A stretch of 53,298 bases of DNA from Bacillus sp. EB600 (lineage in GTDB: Bacteria; Bacillota; Bacilli; Bacillales; Cytobacillaceae). Both the position numbers and the translations under genes were made by a program. The stretch spans positions 1 through 53,298 of the forward strand of contig NZ_JAEVLT010000031.1 of NCBI RefSeq assembly GCF_024494385.1. Direction: 5' to 3'. Numbering within the stretch: the stretch's first letter is position 1; every line of letters starts with the position of its first letter. This document shows positions 8,564 through 17,805 of this stretch, one piece after another. The notes under the pieces were generated by a model, which worked only from the letters and a program-made list of their open reading frames with translations, made no database searches and had not been told where the DNA came from.

Positions 8564-8884
8564 TTATACCCACCCGCTATAACTATTTTCCCGTATATTT
8601 TCTTTTATTGGTTCTGAAAAAACTGAGTTAGAGGTTTCTGGTGGATCAAAGGCATCAGCTGCTTTTTCTTTTTTAGAATCATCACTATATCGAACCGCTA
8701 GCATTTCTTTGATTAATCCACTGAAAGAACTTGAATCTAATAAAGCTCCTCTAAGTAAAGTCATTTGTCTTTTACAATTTTTATTAAAAGCTACACCTTG
8801 GTTAATATATTTTCCACTTGTCCGCTTCTTTAGTTCCTCTAGAAATTCATCGACGTTTGATTCATCTATCTTACGACCGGCCAT
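8564..8884 (-). CDS. AlfB/ParR-like partition adaptor
   Basis: 106 aa, hydrophilic, no cysteines of note beyond one, and a basic middle (FNKNCKRQMTLLRGALLDSS). The ATG at 8884 is chosen over 8890 because AGGGAG lies 8 bases before it. It overlaps the end of the actin-like gene by 14 bp. In type II partition operons the gene directly after the actin (parR, alfB) encodes the small protein that binds the upstream centromere and joins it to filament ends. Assigned by size and position, not sequence similarity. Confidence 0.6.
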   Translation of the reverse strand: MAGRKIDESNVDEFLEELKKRTSGKYINQGVAFNKNCKRQMTLLRGALLDSSSFSGLIKEMLAVRYSDDSKKEKAADAFDPPETSNSVFSEPIKENIRENSYSGWV

Positions 8885-9701
8885 AGACATTTCTCCCTAA
8901 TATATACATTCCTTTTGCATTGGAAATTTGCGGATTTTTCATCACTTCTGCATTCTTGAAATACTTTTTAAATTGATTTACGATTGTCATATTTTTAGCC
9001 CCTCCACCTAAAAGATACACTTGATCCTTGTCATCCCATAAAGCCAATAATTTACCAGCTAAATAATCTGCAAATTCTTCAAAGTTTGTTGTTTCCGTCG
9101 CCTCCAATCCTTTCCCCATAAAAGTTCCGCTTTCGGAATCGATATATTTCATCATGCTTCCTTCTTTAATTGTTGTTCCATAGCCAACTGTACGTGAGCC
9201 AATGTCTAAAAACCTAGTCTTTCCTTCTGGTTCATTTATCCAAAAGGCACTAACGGTTTCCGGAGCAACTTTTACATCTTCGATCGTAAATTTCCTCTCA
9301 ATCCCATTGATGACTAATGACCACTCCCCAACTAATCGTTTTCGAATCCCCTCTTTTTCCTCTTCTTGATGCATAGATATGGGTACACTAGTGATAAGAT
9401 AATTTTTATCATAGCCAAATTGATGTATAGCTATCATAATGGACAAGTCATAAAAAAGATGCTGCTTTGAACGAGTATGCATTTGCATTGGAAACCTGGA
9501 TTCTGTTTGAGCTAATGTCCCTGCCATATATTTCTTTGCTTTAAATTCCACAATGTAGTCATGACTTCCTTGTGGATTCACGAGAGCTCTCTCCCTAAAC
9601 TCCCCTTTCACACTAGGAAATTGATTAAAACACTTAGCAGTGACAACACATGTACTATAGCCTCCATTATCACAAGCGAAAACCCCTGCTTTCTCCGTCA
9701 T
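8871..9701 (-). CDS. Actin-like plasmid segregation ATPase (AlfA/ParM family)
   Basis: 276 aa, close to AlfA length (about 275) and shorter than ParM. Actin-fold signatures appear in order: phosphate-1 loop CDNGGYST (10-17), a VPISMHQEEE segment near 106, phosphate-2 loop FLDIGSRTVGYGT (about 165), and the adenosine motif VYLLGGGAKN (about 229). Such proteins polymerise with ATP and push plasmid copies apart. The downstream small gene overlaps it. The leader carries GTTTCAAA-type repeats that probably form the centromere and an autoregulatory operator. Confidence 0.82.
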   Translation of the reverse strand: MTEKAGVFACDNGGYSTCVVTAKCFNQFPSVKGEFRERALVNPQGSHDYIVEFKAKKYMAGTLAQTESRFPMQMHTRSKQHLFYDLSIMIAIHQFGYDKNYLITSVPISMHQEEEKEGIRKRLVGEWSLVINGIERKFTIEDVKVAPETVSAFWINEPEGKTRFLDIGSRTVGYGTTIKEGSMMKYIDSESGTFMGKGLEATETTNFEEFADYLAGKLLALWDDKDQVYLLGGGAKNMTIVNQFKKYFKNAEVMKNPQISNAKGMYILGRNVYGRS

Positions 9702-9733
9702 ATAAACACTCCTTTACTTTGGGATGTTACTAA

Positions 9734-9854
9734 CCTATTTGAAATTTTGGAGAATATGAAACAAATTTGAAACTTTTTAATAAAAGTTGATACTTTTCAA
9801 ATAGGTTTCAAAGTGGTTTCAACTACATTTATCCCTTTTAAAGAAGTTTCAAAG
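9734..9854. repeat. Likely centromere/operator of the actin-like partition operon
   Basis: An 11-bp perfect inverted repeat, CCTATTTGAAA (9734-9744) and TTTCAAATAGG (9795-9805), is followed by GTTTCAAAG (9805-9813), GTTTCAAC (9816-9823) and GTTTCAAAG (9846-9854). A further ATTTGAAAC lies inside the spacer. Repeats directly upstream of an AlfA/ParM-type gene are where the adaptor binds in known systems (parC, parN). Confidence 0.65.
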
Positions 9855-9910
9855 TTTAAATTTGTAATTCATCAAAGAACATTTATTATGGGTGAAGAGC
9901 ATGGTCATAA

Positions 9911-10048
9911 AATTTTAAAAGCAAAAGAAATACTTTAGAACCTATTAAACTTATAAGGAAATACAGTCAAGATGCACTATGTAAAGTTCTATGTCTTATA
10001 ACTGAGAGGAAGGCATTTCTAAATGATGGAATAGATGAAGGGATTTAG
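9911..10048 (+). pseudogene. Startless coding remnant
   Basis: An open frame with protein-like content (EPIKLIRKYSQDALCKVLCL then ITERKAFLNDGIDEGI) has no start codon and a stop just upstream. Too short to identify. Around it (9855-10325) nothing else coding was seen. Confidence 0.3.
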
Positions 10049-10325
10049 GGGTGATCTTGCATAATTAGAGTTATGGTTCATTATACAGTCCTTTTAAAAA
10101 GGAGTCCTGTCATTTTGCAATTCATACAAATTTGTTATATTATGCGTAATTTGGTTCATCTTTTTTAAGAATATATTTTTTGCGATAAATATAGACATTT
10201 TTTGGGGCTGGCTAGCATGACGTCCTATATTCATTTCTGTTATCTTTTTAAGATTCGAATTATCGTATTAAAAGTAAAAATTTATATTACATTGTTTAAG
10301 TATTGTTCCATAAAGTAAGTATCTC

Positions 10326-10478
10326 TTATAAGGGTTTCCCACCTGATTTCTTTTCAATAGGGCCGATTTCAGGAAAAAGGAATGTTTTCTGAACTATAAC
10401 TGAATTTCCTTGGTCTTTTATCTGGTTGATGTAGTCTATGTAAAGGATCGTCAACAAATCCTCAATTGTTACAGTCAT
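10326..10478 (-). CDS. Small protein, 50 aa
   Basis: MTVTIEDLLTILYIDYINQI followed by a soluble tail ending GPIEKKSGGKPL. An AAGGGGAGAG ribosome site stands about 9 bases before the ATG. It follows the broken gene at 10515-11141 on the same strand at operon spacing, so the two probably formed one transcript. No family recognised; the product looks intact. Confidence 0.5.
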   Translation of the reverse strand: MTVTIEDLLTILYIDYINQIKDQGNSVIVQKTFLFPEIGPIEKKSGGKPL

Positions 10479-10514
10479 GTAAGAAGATCTCTCCCCTTAG
10501 TATTTCAGATTCCT

Positions 10515-11141
10515 TCATTTGTTCGTGATGTGGGCTTTCTTTCCTTTTTCTGCTTCTTTCCCGATGCTTTCCTCTTCAATGGATTCAAAATGTGAATAAG
10601 TGATCTGTCAATGCTTTCATAACTCGTTTTTCTACTTTCTTTTCTTCTAAATATCGCTCTTTTCCTGCTACCAAGAACCCATAAACACTTCGCCTCTTAT
10701 ATAATCATAGTACCCGGTGACAATGGTTAAGTACTTTCGGTTGCCAAAAATATACTCAAGGAACTCTTTTCGAGATGAGAGCCCTTGTAATTTTTTTGAA
10801 GGAGATTCAATCTACTGTAATATTTCTTCAAGTGAACCACCCTTTTCAATCCAATTCAAGACGCTTTCCATAATAAAGAAAACAACCTTGCGTTCTGACA
10901 TCTGCCTTTGAATAACCAGCCCATACGGACCACCAATCGTTTGGTAATGGTTTTCTTTTAGCATGGTATGCATATAGATTTTGGTGTCTTCATATTCAAG
11001 ATCCCAGTTTACTATCTCAATACGATGGAATCCGAATCGTATAAGGGCAGTATTAAAAGCGGTTTGACTAAGGGCCTGTCCATCTTGATTTTGATAAAAT
11101 CTCTTTATTTGCTTACAGTATGTACGTAGCTTTATCTGCAT
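10515..11141 (-). pseudogene. Frameshifted hypothetical gene
   Basis: The first 109 codons are open (MQIKLRTYCKQIKRFYQNQD ... GGSLEEILQ) and stop at 10812. Coding content then continues in other frames: LQGLSSRKEFLEYIFGNRKY...YIRGEVFMG, next FLVAGKERYLEEKKVEKRVM, next ESIEEESIGKEAEKGKKAHI, ending at 10515. At least three frame changes are needed, so the gene is decayed. The original product was about 200 aa, soluble, of unknown family. Its small neighbour downstream is still intact. Confidence 0.6.
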
Positions 11142-11978
11142 GATGGATGTTACAGGTAATTTGATATTGTGGCATTTATCCGATGGGGTTTGTCGTATTT
11201 TATTATGGAGACTTTCTGGTACTTCTTTTTTTGAAATTATTTTTTTTGAATGAGATATTGAAGTAGTTGAGCACTGATAAGTGGCAATGTCTAATGGATT
11301 CTTAACTTGCTAAAATAAAAGAAGATAAGGAACCATCTAAAGAAAAAATGTTACACTTTGTATACGTTTAAAAGAGACAATTAATGCAGCCCTTATTATA
11401 AGGAGAAAGACGAAAGATAAGGATTTTCTATTATACATTCTTTAATTTTCTTTCTAATCAGCCATTTGCTTTCTTATCCGAAGCTTATATTAAAAGGTAT
11501 TCATTGTTTTTATTGATAACAAAGTTAATAATTTTATATTTACTATTGTTGTTATTTATGACATATATGTTAATGCTGTTATTAATATCGATTTATATTG
11601 TATTCTGTTATTATAAACTTCATTCATTGAAGTTTTCTATCTTTCATTGGTTAGCAAGATTTTTATCGTCTACTTGGTTTGGACTTTTTTCTCGACCTAG
11701 TTTAGGGTTTAGTAAACAAATACGGTTGTGCAAGATGCTTTAATTTTACTTTTCATTATGTTTTTGGATTGATCTAAAAATCAAACCTTTTCATTAAAAT
11801 AGTTGGGGTTGCTATCTTTACCCTTTCACTTATTTGGAGGTCACTTGATAGCCAGCAACTGTGATGGAGGCCACGCTATACACGACAAAGCAAAAGCTTC
11901 GTGGTTTTGCCTGTATTTTAATTAGTAGCTTCAACGTCGGTGGAACGGCTGGGTTTTTGAACAATTCACTCGCTGGGC
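11142..11978. other. Gene-poor spacer with satellite repeat
   Basis: Holds one repeat-family copy at about 11505-11605 (TTGTTATTTATGACATATATG then GTTATTAATATCGATTTATA). The rightward 79-codon frame here is made of that repeat and is unlikely to be a gene. Nothing else recognised. Confidence 0.5.
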
Positions 11979-12143
11979 TTAATTGTACTTTACAGAATAA
12001 TGCCCCACCCTTGGCATTTTTAAGGCTTGGATGATCTCAATTTCCTCCGATGTTAAACTGTATGGCATTGCAATTGTATTTGTTTGAGATGGATACAACG
12101 ACAAAGTAGAAAAAATAAATATAACCAAGACATAATGCTTTAT
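11979..12143 (-). pseudogene. Remnant of small secreted or membrane peptide
   Basis: Frame reading IKHYVLVIFIFSTLSLYPSQ, then TNTIAMPYSLTSEEIEIIQA and ending VGHYSVKYN. AAAAGGG stands 7 bases before an ATA codon where ATG would be expected, suggesting loss of the start by a point change. The N-terminus resembles a signal peptide. An internal ATG at 12068 would give 29 aa without leader. Unknown family. Confidence 0.35.
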
Positions 12144-12735
12144 AAAAAAACCCTTTTAATCTCTTCTAGTTATTTTCCCTGATTTATAGCTAAATAATAA
12201 AAATTCCCGATTATTTTACTTTTTAATGTGATGTATCATTTATCTTCCAGCTGCGTTTTGCAATTCTTCAATTGGTTAAACAAATAAGTAAGATAGGACG
12301 AAAATAGTTCTCTTGAAGAAGTCCTTTACAGAATAAGCAGGTCTTAAGATAAAAATCTATAAAAAAAGATTTTTCAAATTCTTCATAAAAAAGTCATTTC
12401 TTCTTTTCTACCGAAGATATTATCCAAATGTATAAATCATTTTTATTAGTAATGATATCAACGTTTTTATATTTATTATTATTGATAACATATATGTCAT
12501 TAGTGTTATTAATGTTTAATTTAATGTTGTTGTTCCCCCATCATTAATCCATAACCTAATGGGTTTATCCTCCCTCTTTTACTTGATAAGATAAGTCATT
12601 TCTTTGTTTAAAATTATTCCTTAATTCCTCTAGTATGAATTATTTTTGATCACTGTTATAACCGAGGGAAGCACTTTAATTCTAAAATGAATTATTATTG
12701 CTCAATGAATTGATTACTCCCTAATCAACCGTCAA
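12144..12735. other. Gene-free AT-rich spacer with satellite repeat
   Basis: Contains a repeat-family copy at about 12455-12530 (TTATTATTATTGATAACATAT then GTCATTAGTGTTATTAATGTTT). No coding frame, RNA gene or convincing terminator seen. Confidence 0.5.
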
Positions 12736-12921
12736 CTATTGCTTTTTAATGAAACAGCTTATGGTTACTTTTACTTTTTTCCCTTGGTTATGAGCTTTAT
12801 AGATGGGGAGAACTAAAGTTAGAAATTGTCCGCTTATTATGAACGTGGAAATGTTCCCATTCTGTAAATGTTCTTTAACGACTTTATCCAAACCATCTCC
12901 CCCTAATTTCACATGCGCCAT
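12736..12921 (-). CDS. Hypothetical protein, 61 aa
   Basis: Chosen from the ATG at 12921 (MAHVKLGGDGLDKVVKEHLQ), which overlaps the stop of the coiled-coil gene by 13 bp (ATGGCGCATGTGA). The longer frame would run deep into that gene. A mildly hydrophobic middle (ISTFIISGQFLTLVLPIYKA) precedes a basic tail. Translational coupling suggests it works with the XhlA-like protein, where a holin-like partner would be typical, but it is not clearly a membrane protein. Confidence 0.45.
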   Translation of the reverse strand: MAHVKLGGDGLDKVVKEHLQNGNISTFIISGQFLTLVLPIYKAHNQGKKVKVTISCFIKKQ

Positions 12922-13208
12922 AACGAAACAATTAAAGAAATGGCTGCGATGAATGCTGCAGCCCATAAAGGTAACGACGATTTATATGATTTTTTTTCAT
13001 TATCCAATCGTTCTAACTCGTTCTGCAATCTTTCAATTTCTTTATTTTGTAACTTCAACTTTTCTTCCAACAATTCTTTTGAAACAAAATTGGCTTGCCA
13101 TGCATCCATTTTTAAATCCATCCTTGTTACTACTAATTCAATATTCTCTAATCTGATTTCCAGTTTTGCCATACGTTCTCTTTCTTCTTCTGTGTATTCA
13201 TCTCCCAT
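12909..13208 (-). CDS. XhlA-like coiled-coil protein with C-terminal anchor
   Basis: 99 aa. A long charged heptad region (about 5-72) is followed by one hydrophobic tail segment (LPLWAAAFIAAISLIVSLW, 80-98). This layout matches the XhlA/hemolysin-like family of phage and PBSX lysis cassettes, which act at the membrane with a holin. GGAAAGGGG precedes the ATG. It overlaps the next small gene. No endolysin or phage gene lies nearby, so it may instead be a plasmid membrane factor. Confidence 0.55.
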   Translation of the reverse strand: MGDEYTEEERERMAKLEIRLENIELVVTRMDLKMDAWQANFVSKELLEEKLKLQNKEIERLQNELERLDNEKKSYKSSLPLWAAAFIAAISLIVSLWRM

Positions 13209-13395
13209 TTATTAGTGCCCCTTTCCAAGTAAGTTTATTGCCTTTTAATACTTCAACAGGAGCCGGGGTATAAGTTACTTTTGCCTAATTTCTACCGACT
13301 GACTTGCTAAAATCATTTACAAAAGATAAACAGATTCTTCGCTTTCCCTTATAAAAGCTATTAATTAGAATATCTAGATATCGAATCTTGCTAAT

Positions 13396-13560
13396 TTAAC
13401 GAGGATTACTAAGTAATCGTTGAATGCCAAAATGGTTGGTAACGTAATCTATTATTATCTTTCTCTCATTATCTGTTAAAGTTTCATCTCGCCATACTTC
13501 AAGCCTTATATCCTTCTCAGCAAGGTAATCAGATAGTGGAGAAGTTTCAGTTGTTCTCAA
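13396..13560 (-). pseudogene. 3' remnant of an unknown gene
   Basis: Open frame LRTTETSPLSDYLAEKDIRL then EVWRDETLTDNERKIIIDYV, ending GIQRLLSNPR. The content is clearly protein-like, but the frame is closed upstream by TAG and has no start with a ribosome site (a TTG is the only candidate). Probably the C-terminus of a lost soluble protein. Confidence 0.4.
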
Positions 13561-14117
13561 CTATTGCGCATTGCAACTGATTGGTTGTCGATGAAAATAG
13601 TGCAGTGAGAAGGACAGTGTGTTACCCCTCTATTGCCTTTTCAATAGGTAGGTTACATTAGATAAAATAAAATAAAAACATCCCCCGGTAAAATTTCATT
13701 TGTTTCCAATCAATTTCCCCTATTTTATACAAAATAAAAAGGCCTCAAAAGGCTCCCAAAAATTAAACCGTTTTAAACTAAATTTATTTGAACTTGTTAA
13801 CTTATTCCAATATTTTTATTATAATTTGGGTCCTTACAATTGAAATTCCTTTATTATTAATGAATTAATTCAATATATGATAACTTGTCTTATTTGTTGT
13901 GGACTTTCTCCCTGGTCCCCCCCTTTTTTTGCAAAAATAGAGCCCTGATGATTCAAAAAAAAAAGATATAATAATTACCTTACCTGTAATTAGTTCTATA
14001 AAAGGCCCCTTAGAAAAATTATTAATTTGGAAATGTTTGGATTAAGGCACTCCATTAGTTGAAGATGACTTCTTCCTCAAAATATCTTCAAAATATTTAT
14101 CGAATTCAATTCATATT
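13561..14117. other. Gene-free AT-rich spacer
   Basis: Homopolymer-rich sequence (runs of C then T near 13917, A-tract near 13960). No gene, repeat-family copy or clear terminator was identified. Confidence 0.4.
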
Positions 14118-14246
14118 TTATTGTTGGTTAATTTTATCTAAAACCTTATTGATAATATCCTCTTCTTTATCAACCAATATGTTATTTAACGCTTCCAATA
14201 ATACCTCTTTCAATATTATTTTAGCTTGTTTTTCTATTTCTTTCAT
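14118..14246 (-). CDS. Small helical protein, 42 aa
   Basis: MKEIEKQAKIILKEVLLEAL followed by NNILVDKEEDIINKVLDKIN and QQ. Strongly amphipathic and entirely helical in appearance, not chance AT translation. No obvious ribosome site. It lies about 420 bp beyond the RHH partition gene on the same strand. Could be a remnant or an accessory partition peptide; unknown. Confidence 0.4.
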   Translation of the reverse strand: MKEIEKQAKIILKEVLLEALNNILVDKEEDIINKVLDKINQQ

Positions 14247-14667
14247 AGTAAAGAAATTAATAGCAACTTTATGATTTCAATGTAGCATCTTTATTGTTAT
14301 GCACACTATCAGCATTACAAAAAACCGAGGAAGAATTAATAAAGATAAAGAAAAAATGAAAAAATTTTGCTACTAGGATCTTTCAGATTCTTGCATAGTG
14401 TCATCGATATCTATTTTCAAATATATTTTTAGCTTCTTCTTTACTGTTATTTATGGCTTTTGTCTTCATTGATTTCATCAATTATTATCAACAACAAGAA
14501 GAAGCAATCACCATTCCAGGAGCTACAAGAAGTTCACCAGCTGTAAAAAAAAGACCTATTCATTTATACGAATAGGCCAGCGTTTTTAATCGTTATTTTA
14601 GTGAAAACTTTTCATGAAGAGAACTCGAAATTCAAAAACCCGGCTTTGGTAATTTTAAAAAACAATT
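14247..14667. other. Spacer with short coding remnants
   Basis: Minus strand near 14404-14481 has a short frame (MKSMKTKAINNSKEEAKNIF then ENRYR). Plus strand 14453-14575 has a 40-codon frame ending SSPAVKKRPIHLYE. They overlap antiparallel, so at most one is real, and neither has a ribosome site. Treated as debris. Confidence 0.3.
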
Positions 14668-15165
14668 TTATTTTTTTTCAATAACACCGTATTCTTCTAA
14701 CAACCTTCTTATTCCTTTGTTAATCAATTTGGATTTATCCCCTTTTTCACCTCTTGCAGCAATTTTGTCTACTTCCATAGCCAAGTCTGGATCCATATAA
14801 AATGAGGTAAAGACCTTCTTGTTTTTCTTTTTTATAGGTTTCTTTCCTGTGGCTAATTCTCGGAGATAATCATCATCTTCATCATTATCAACAACAATAT
14901 TGATGTTATCGTTGTCATTAATGACATATGTTTTATCATTATTCTTATTTACTGCAATATCTTTATTATTAACATTTTCTTTATTGATAACATCATCTTT
15001 ATTAATAATGTTATCATTTGTTTTGTTTTCATCAACAACAATATTATCATCTTCATTATTATCTAAGTTGTCAGTGTCTTCATTATTTGTATCATATGAA
15101 TTAAAGAATGCTTGGGTAGCATTAGGCTTTTTAATTCGATCTTTGAGGCTGTTTTTGGTTGACAC
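14668..15165 (-). CDS. Ribbon-helix-helix centromere-binding protein (ParB role)
   Basis: 165 aa. Residues about 24-105 are low-complexity Asn/Asp/Val/Ile (for example NKENVNNKDIAVNKNNDKTY). Residues 118-165 form a ribbon-helix-helix domain (KVFTSFYMDPDLAMEVDKIA then KSKLINKGIRRLLEEYG). GTG start with AAAGGAG at good spacing, overlapping the end of parA by 35 bp. In ParA-RHH (type Ib) systems this partner binds centromere repeats and stimulates the ATPase. Oddly, its low-complexity part is encoded by TTATTAATnACATATnTTATC-like DNA resembling the intergenic repeats, so the gene may itself contain binding sites. Confidence 0.75.
   Translation of the reverse strand: MSTKNSLKDRIKKPNATQAFFNSYDTNNEDTDNLDNNEDDNIVVDENKTNDNIINKDDVINKENVNNKDIAVNKNNDKTYVINDNDNINIVVDNDEDDDYLRELATGKKPIKKKNKKVFTSFYMDPDLAMEVDKIAARGEKGDKSKLINKGIRRLLEEYGVIEKK
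14884..15055. repeat. Centromere-like repeats inside the RHH partition gene
   Basis: Plus strand: TTGTCATTAATGACATATGT, then TTTATTATTAACATTTTC, TTTATTGATAACATCATC, TTTATTAATAATGTTATCAT. The spacing and words match the non-coding satellite copies at 2.5, 2.8, 11.5 and 12.5 kb. Whether the likeness is functional or a by-product of N/D/I codons is not settled. Confidence 0.4.
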
Positions 15166-15931
15166 GTTCTTTCAACTCCTTTACAAAGGGAATGTAATAT
15201 TCTAAGGCGTTTTTTAATTCAGAATTTCCTTCAAAACCTTCGATCGCTAGACGTCTGGTAGAGGCTTTTCTTTTTATGATCGTATTGAATTTTAAGTTGG
15301 GATAATCCTCATCTACGGCTTCTAACATTACTTCGTTTTCTTTGGCTCTTGCATCAATTAAAGAAAATAGGATTCCAGCCGTTTTTAACGATGGATTATA
15401 ACGCTCTTTGGCCCCTTCTATAATCTCCAAAAACTTAGGGATGGCATAATACGCAAACATAGAACCGTCAAACATCACAACAGCAAAACTTCCAGCATCT
15501 GAATGTGTACTTAGGGGCATAACCGTTTGTTCGGATAGTGCCGGCGGTGTATCAATGACAATCCAATCATAATCTTCCATTACTGGTTCTAGAGCTTTCT
15601 GCAAAGCATCTAATTTAAGCCCTTTTTCAAACATTTTTCTAGGTAAAGTAGCAAGGAAATCATTTGAGGGAATTAAGTCGAGGTTTTCTTTGATTTTGAT
15701 GATATATGACCTTGCATCACCTTCTAAAATGGCCTCTAGAATAGTCTTTTCCTCAAACACATTGCATATGTCATATTCACCGGTTAAGAAACTAGTTAAA
15801 TTCCCTTGCCCGTCCATATCAATGGCCAAAACCTTTTCATCATTACTTAATAGAAAAGAAGTGATGCCGCTGCTAGTAGACTTGGAGCATCCGCCTTTAC
15901 TTATACCAAACGTAATTATTTTTGCTGTCAA
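15131..15931 (-). CDS. parA: ParA-type partition ATPase
   Basis: 266 aa from the TTG at 15931, which AGAGGTG precedes at 6 bases; the frame is open to 15949. Deviant Walker A KGGCSKST near the N-terminus, the ParA A'-box region with DMDGQGNLT, and Walker B DWIVIDTPPAL (about 130) identify the Soj/ParA/MinD family. These ATPases coat the nucleoid and move plasmids by a gradient triggered by the centromere-bound partner. The downstream RHH gene overlaps it and about 1.7 kb of AT repeats lies upstream. With the actin-like system at 8.5-9.9 kb the plasmid has two partition loci. Confidence 0.88.
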   Translation of the reverse strand: MTAKIITFGISKGGCSKSTSSGITSFLLSNDEKVLAIDMDGQGNLTSFLTGEYDICNVFEEKTILEAILEGDARSYIIKIKENLDLIPSNDFLATLPRKMFEKGLKLDALQKALEPVMEDYDWIVIDTPPALSEQTVMPLSTHSDAGSFAVVMFDGSMFAYYAIPKFLEIIEGAKERYNPSLKTAGILFSLIDARAKENEVMLEAVDEDYPNLKFNTIIKRKASTRRLAIEGFEGNSELKNALEYYIPFVKELKERVNQKQPQRSN

Positions 15932-17700
15932 CACTTTCACCTCTATCAATATGTAGTTAGATATAGATAAAATCTTTATAACTATTTTAGCATTAATGTA
16001 TTAATAGACATAGATGCTATTTACAACATTATACTTTATGTTATTACATAATTTGATAATAGTTTTAAAACATATGTCAATATATATATTAAATTATCTA
16101 TTCTTTAAAAATTTGATCTTTTTCAATTATTCAAAAAAAACCAAGCTTAAAGGATAAATCCCTTTTTAGAAAAATCACTTCAATAAATAGAATGCCAGTA
16201 ATCTGGATTAAAAAAGCTCAACTTATAAGAGATAGTAACGTATGGTAATATATATGTTATCATACGTTACAAAATATAACTCATTTTTAACTTTATTGAT
16301 GATTTAAACAATGATACTTAATAGATATTTAACATTTGTTTAAACATTTGTTGTTTCGGATATCTGGAAACCAGTAAACAAAGGAAATAAAAATGACGAA
16401 AAGATAATGTCAAATACATATATTATACTTCATAGCTATACATTAACATATATTTCGTTGTATATGTTAAAAGTAACAATAATTTTGTTTTAATATCTAT
16501 TTTAATATTCAAATTAGCAAAAAAATTTTAAATTTGAAATGCTAAAAGATGATCTTACACAATGATAAAAAACCGAAGACTTTAGATGTTAAATTATACC
16601 TTTCCAAATGATTTTAAATATATAAATTATCTTTATTTTTCAAACATATGTTAAAACATATAATGATGTATATGTTTTAATATTTAAAAATTTTGGGGCT
16701 TTATTGTCTAATTCACATATTTTCACCATGAATAGATTAATGATCTATGATTCTATTATATTAAGAGATAACTATTATCTTTATTTTAATTAAAATGATA
16801 GTGCCTCATATTAAAGATAAGTACGTTTGATAATAACATTATATATGTTAACGTATATGTTATATATTATGTTATTATATAATATATCAGATTTTTTACA
16901 CAACATTTTTCTATTAAATTACAAATATGAATTTTGATGCTACTTATAGTTTTAAGTAAAAAAAGTACCGAAAAATGTATTGTATATAGAAATAGATGGA
17001 TTTTATATCGTTATTAGAATATATGACAATATATATTTCATTGTATATTTTATTAAATGAAATTACCGTTCTTTTTGTTGATTATAACATCGTTTCTATT
17101 AAGAGATAGATAACCTTGTCTGATGCGTAAAGATTGGTACTGTATATCTACAATAGATATTTCGATATTAATTTTAAAACATATGTTAACATATATATCG
17201 CATTATACTATAAAAATATAGATGATTTTATTTGTATTAAATATATCAGCATATATTTTAATATTATAATTAGTTTATATGTTTTATTTCTTCTTATGAG
17301 AAGTAAATATAAAATAAAAAATTGTTAACAAGTATGTTCAAGTTAATAATAACAACATATATCTAAATTGATGTTGATATATATGTTAATCTATATATTA
17401 ATATTGTTAATATCAATAAATGAATTTCACTTTTAAAATATATTTATAAAACATTGTGATATATGAAGTTGATATTCATGTTTCATAAGTTATTAAAGAA
17501 ATAAAAGTACCAAAGGTAGTGGCTAAATAAAGTAAACATAAGTTGATTTATTAGAAGTAAAAAATACTTGATAATAATAGTAAAACATATTTCAACATAT
17601 ATATTATTGTATATTTGTAATTAACATCAACATATATTTCAATAATATATTTAAATATATAAACAGTTAAGTTATTTGTTCATTTTAAATGAACTTAGAA
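15932..17700. repeat. AT-rich centromere-like repeat array upstream of parA
   Basis: About ten imperfect units of the pattern ACATATgTyAACATATATw, often followed by TTGTATATgTTaa, at about 16065-16095, 16440-16470, 16641-16680, 16835-16885, 17018-17055, 17175-17210, 17238-17286, 17352-17420 and 17581-17662. No credible gene lies in this stretch. Repeats of this kind beside parA are the expected partition site. The irregular spacing and long extent are unusual. Confidence 0.65.
16235..16270. repeat. 36-bp near-perfect palindrome
   Basis: Perfect 10-bp arms GTAACGTATG (16235-16244) and CATACGTTAC (16261-16270) flank a quasi-symmetrical TAATATATATGTTA core. It stands out from the tandem units around it and could be a strong operator or cruciform site. 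Function unknown. Confidence 0.6.
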
Positions 17701-17805
17701 CTTAATAAAAATAGACACTGATATTTTGGTTAACAAATAAATAATTATCGAGCTTTTTCCTCTTTAAGAATATGATCTTGAATCATAGTTAAGAAGGGGA
17801 GATAT

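Noticed and set aside
11504..11743. 79-codon rightward frame
   Set aside because: Hydrophobic translation of the AT repeat with no ribosome site; explained by the repeat family.
12913..13215. Long plus-strand frames opposite the XhlA-like gene
   Set aside because: Ser/Asn/Phe-rich antisense translation of a charged coiled coil; no start signals.
14059..14274. 71-codon plus-strand frame
   Set aside because: It is the antisense shadow of the better-looking 42-aa minus-strand frame at 14118-14246.
17134..17328. 64-codon frame in the parA repeat array
   Set aside because: Y/I/N-rich chance translation of AT repeats, no ribosome site, unlike neighbouring protein composition.
16065..17662. CRISPR array
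   Set aside because: Units vary in sequence and spacing, have no constant direct repeat with unique spacers, and no cas genes are near.
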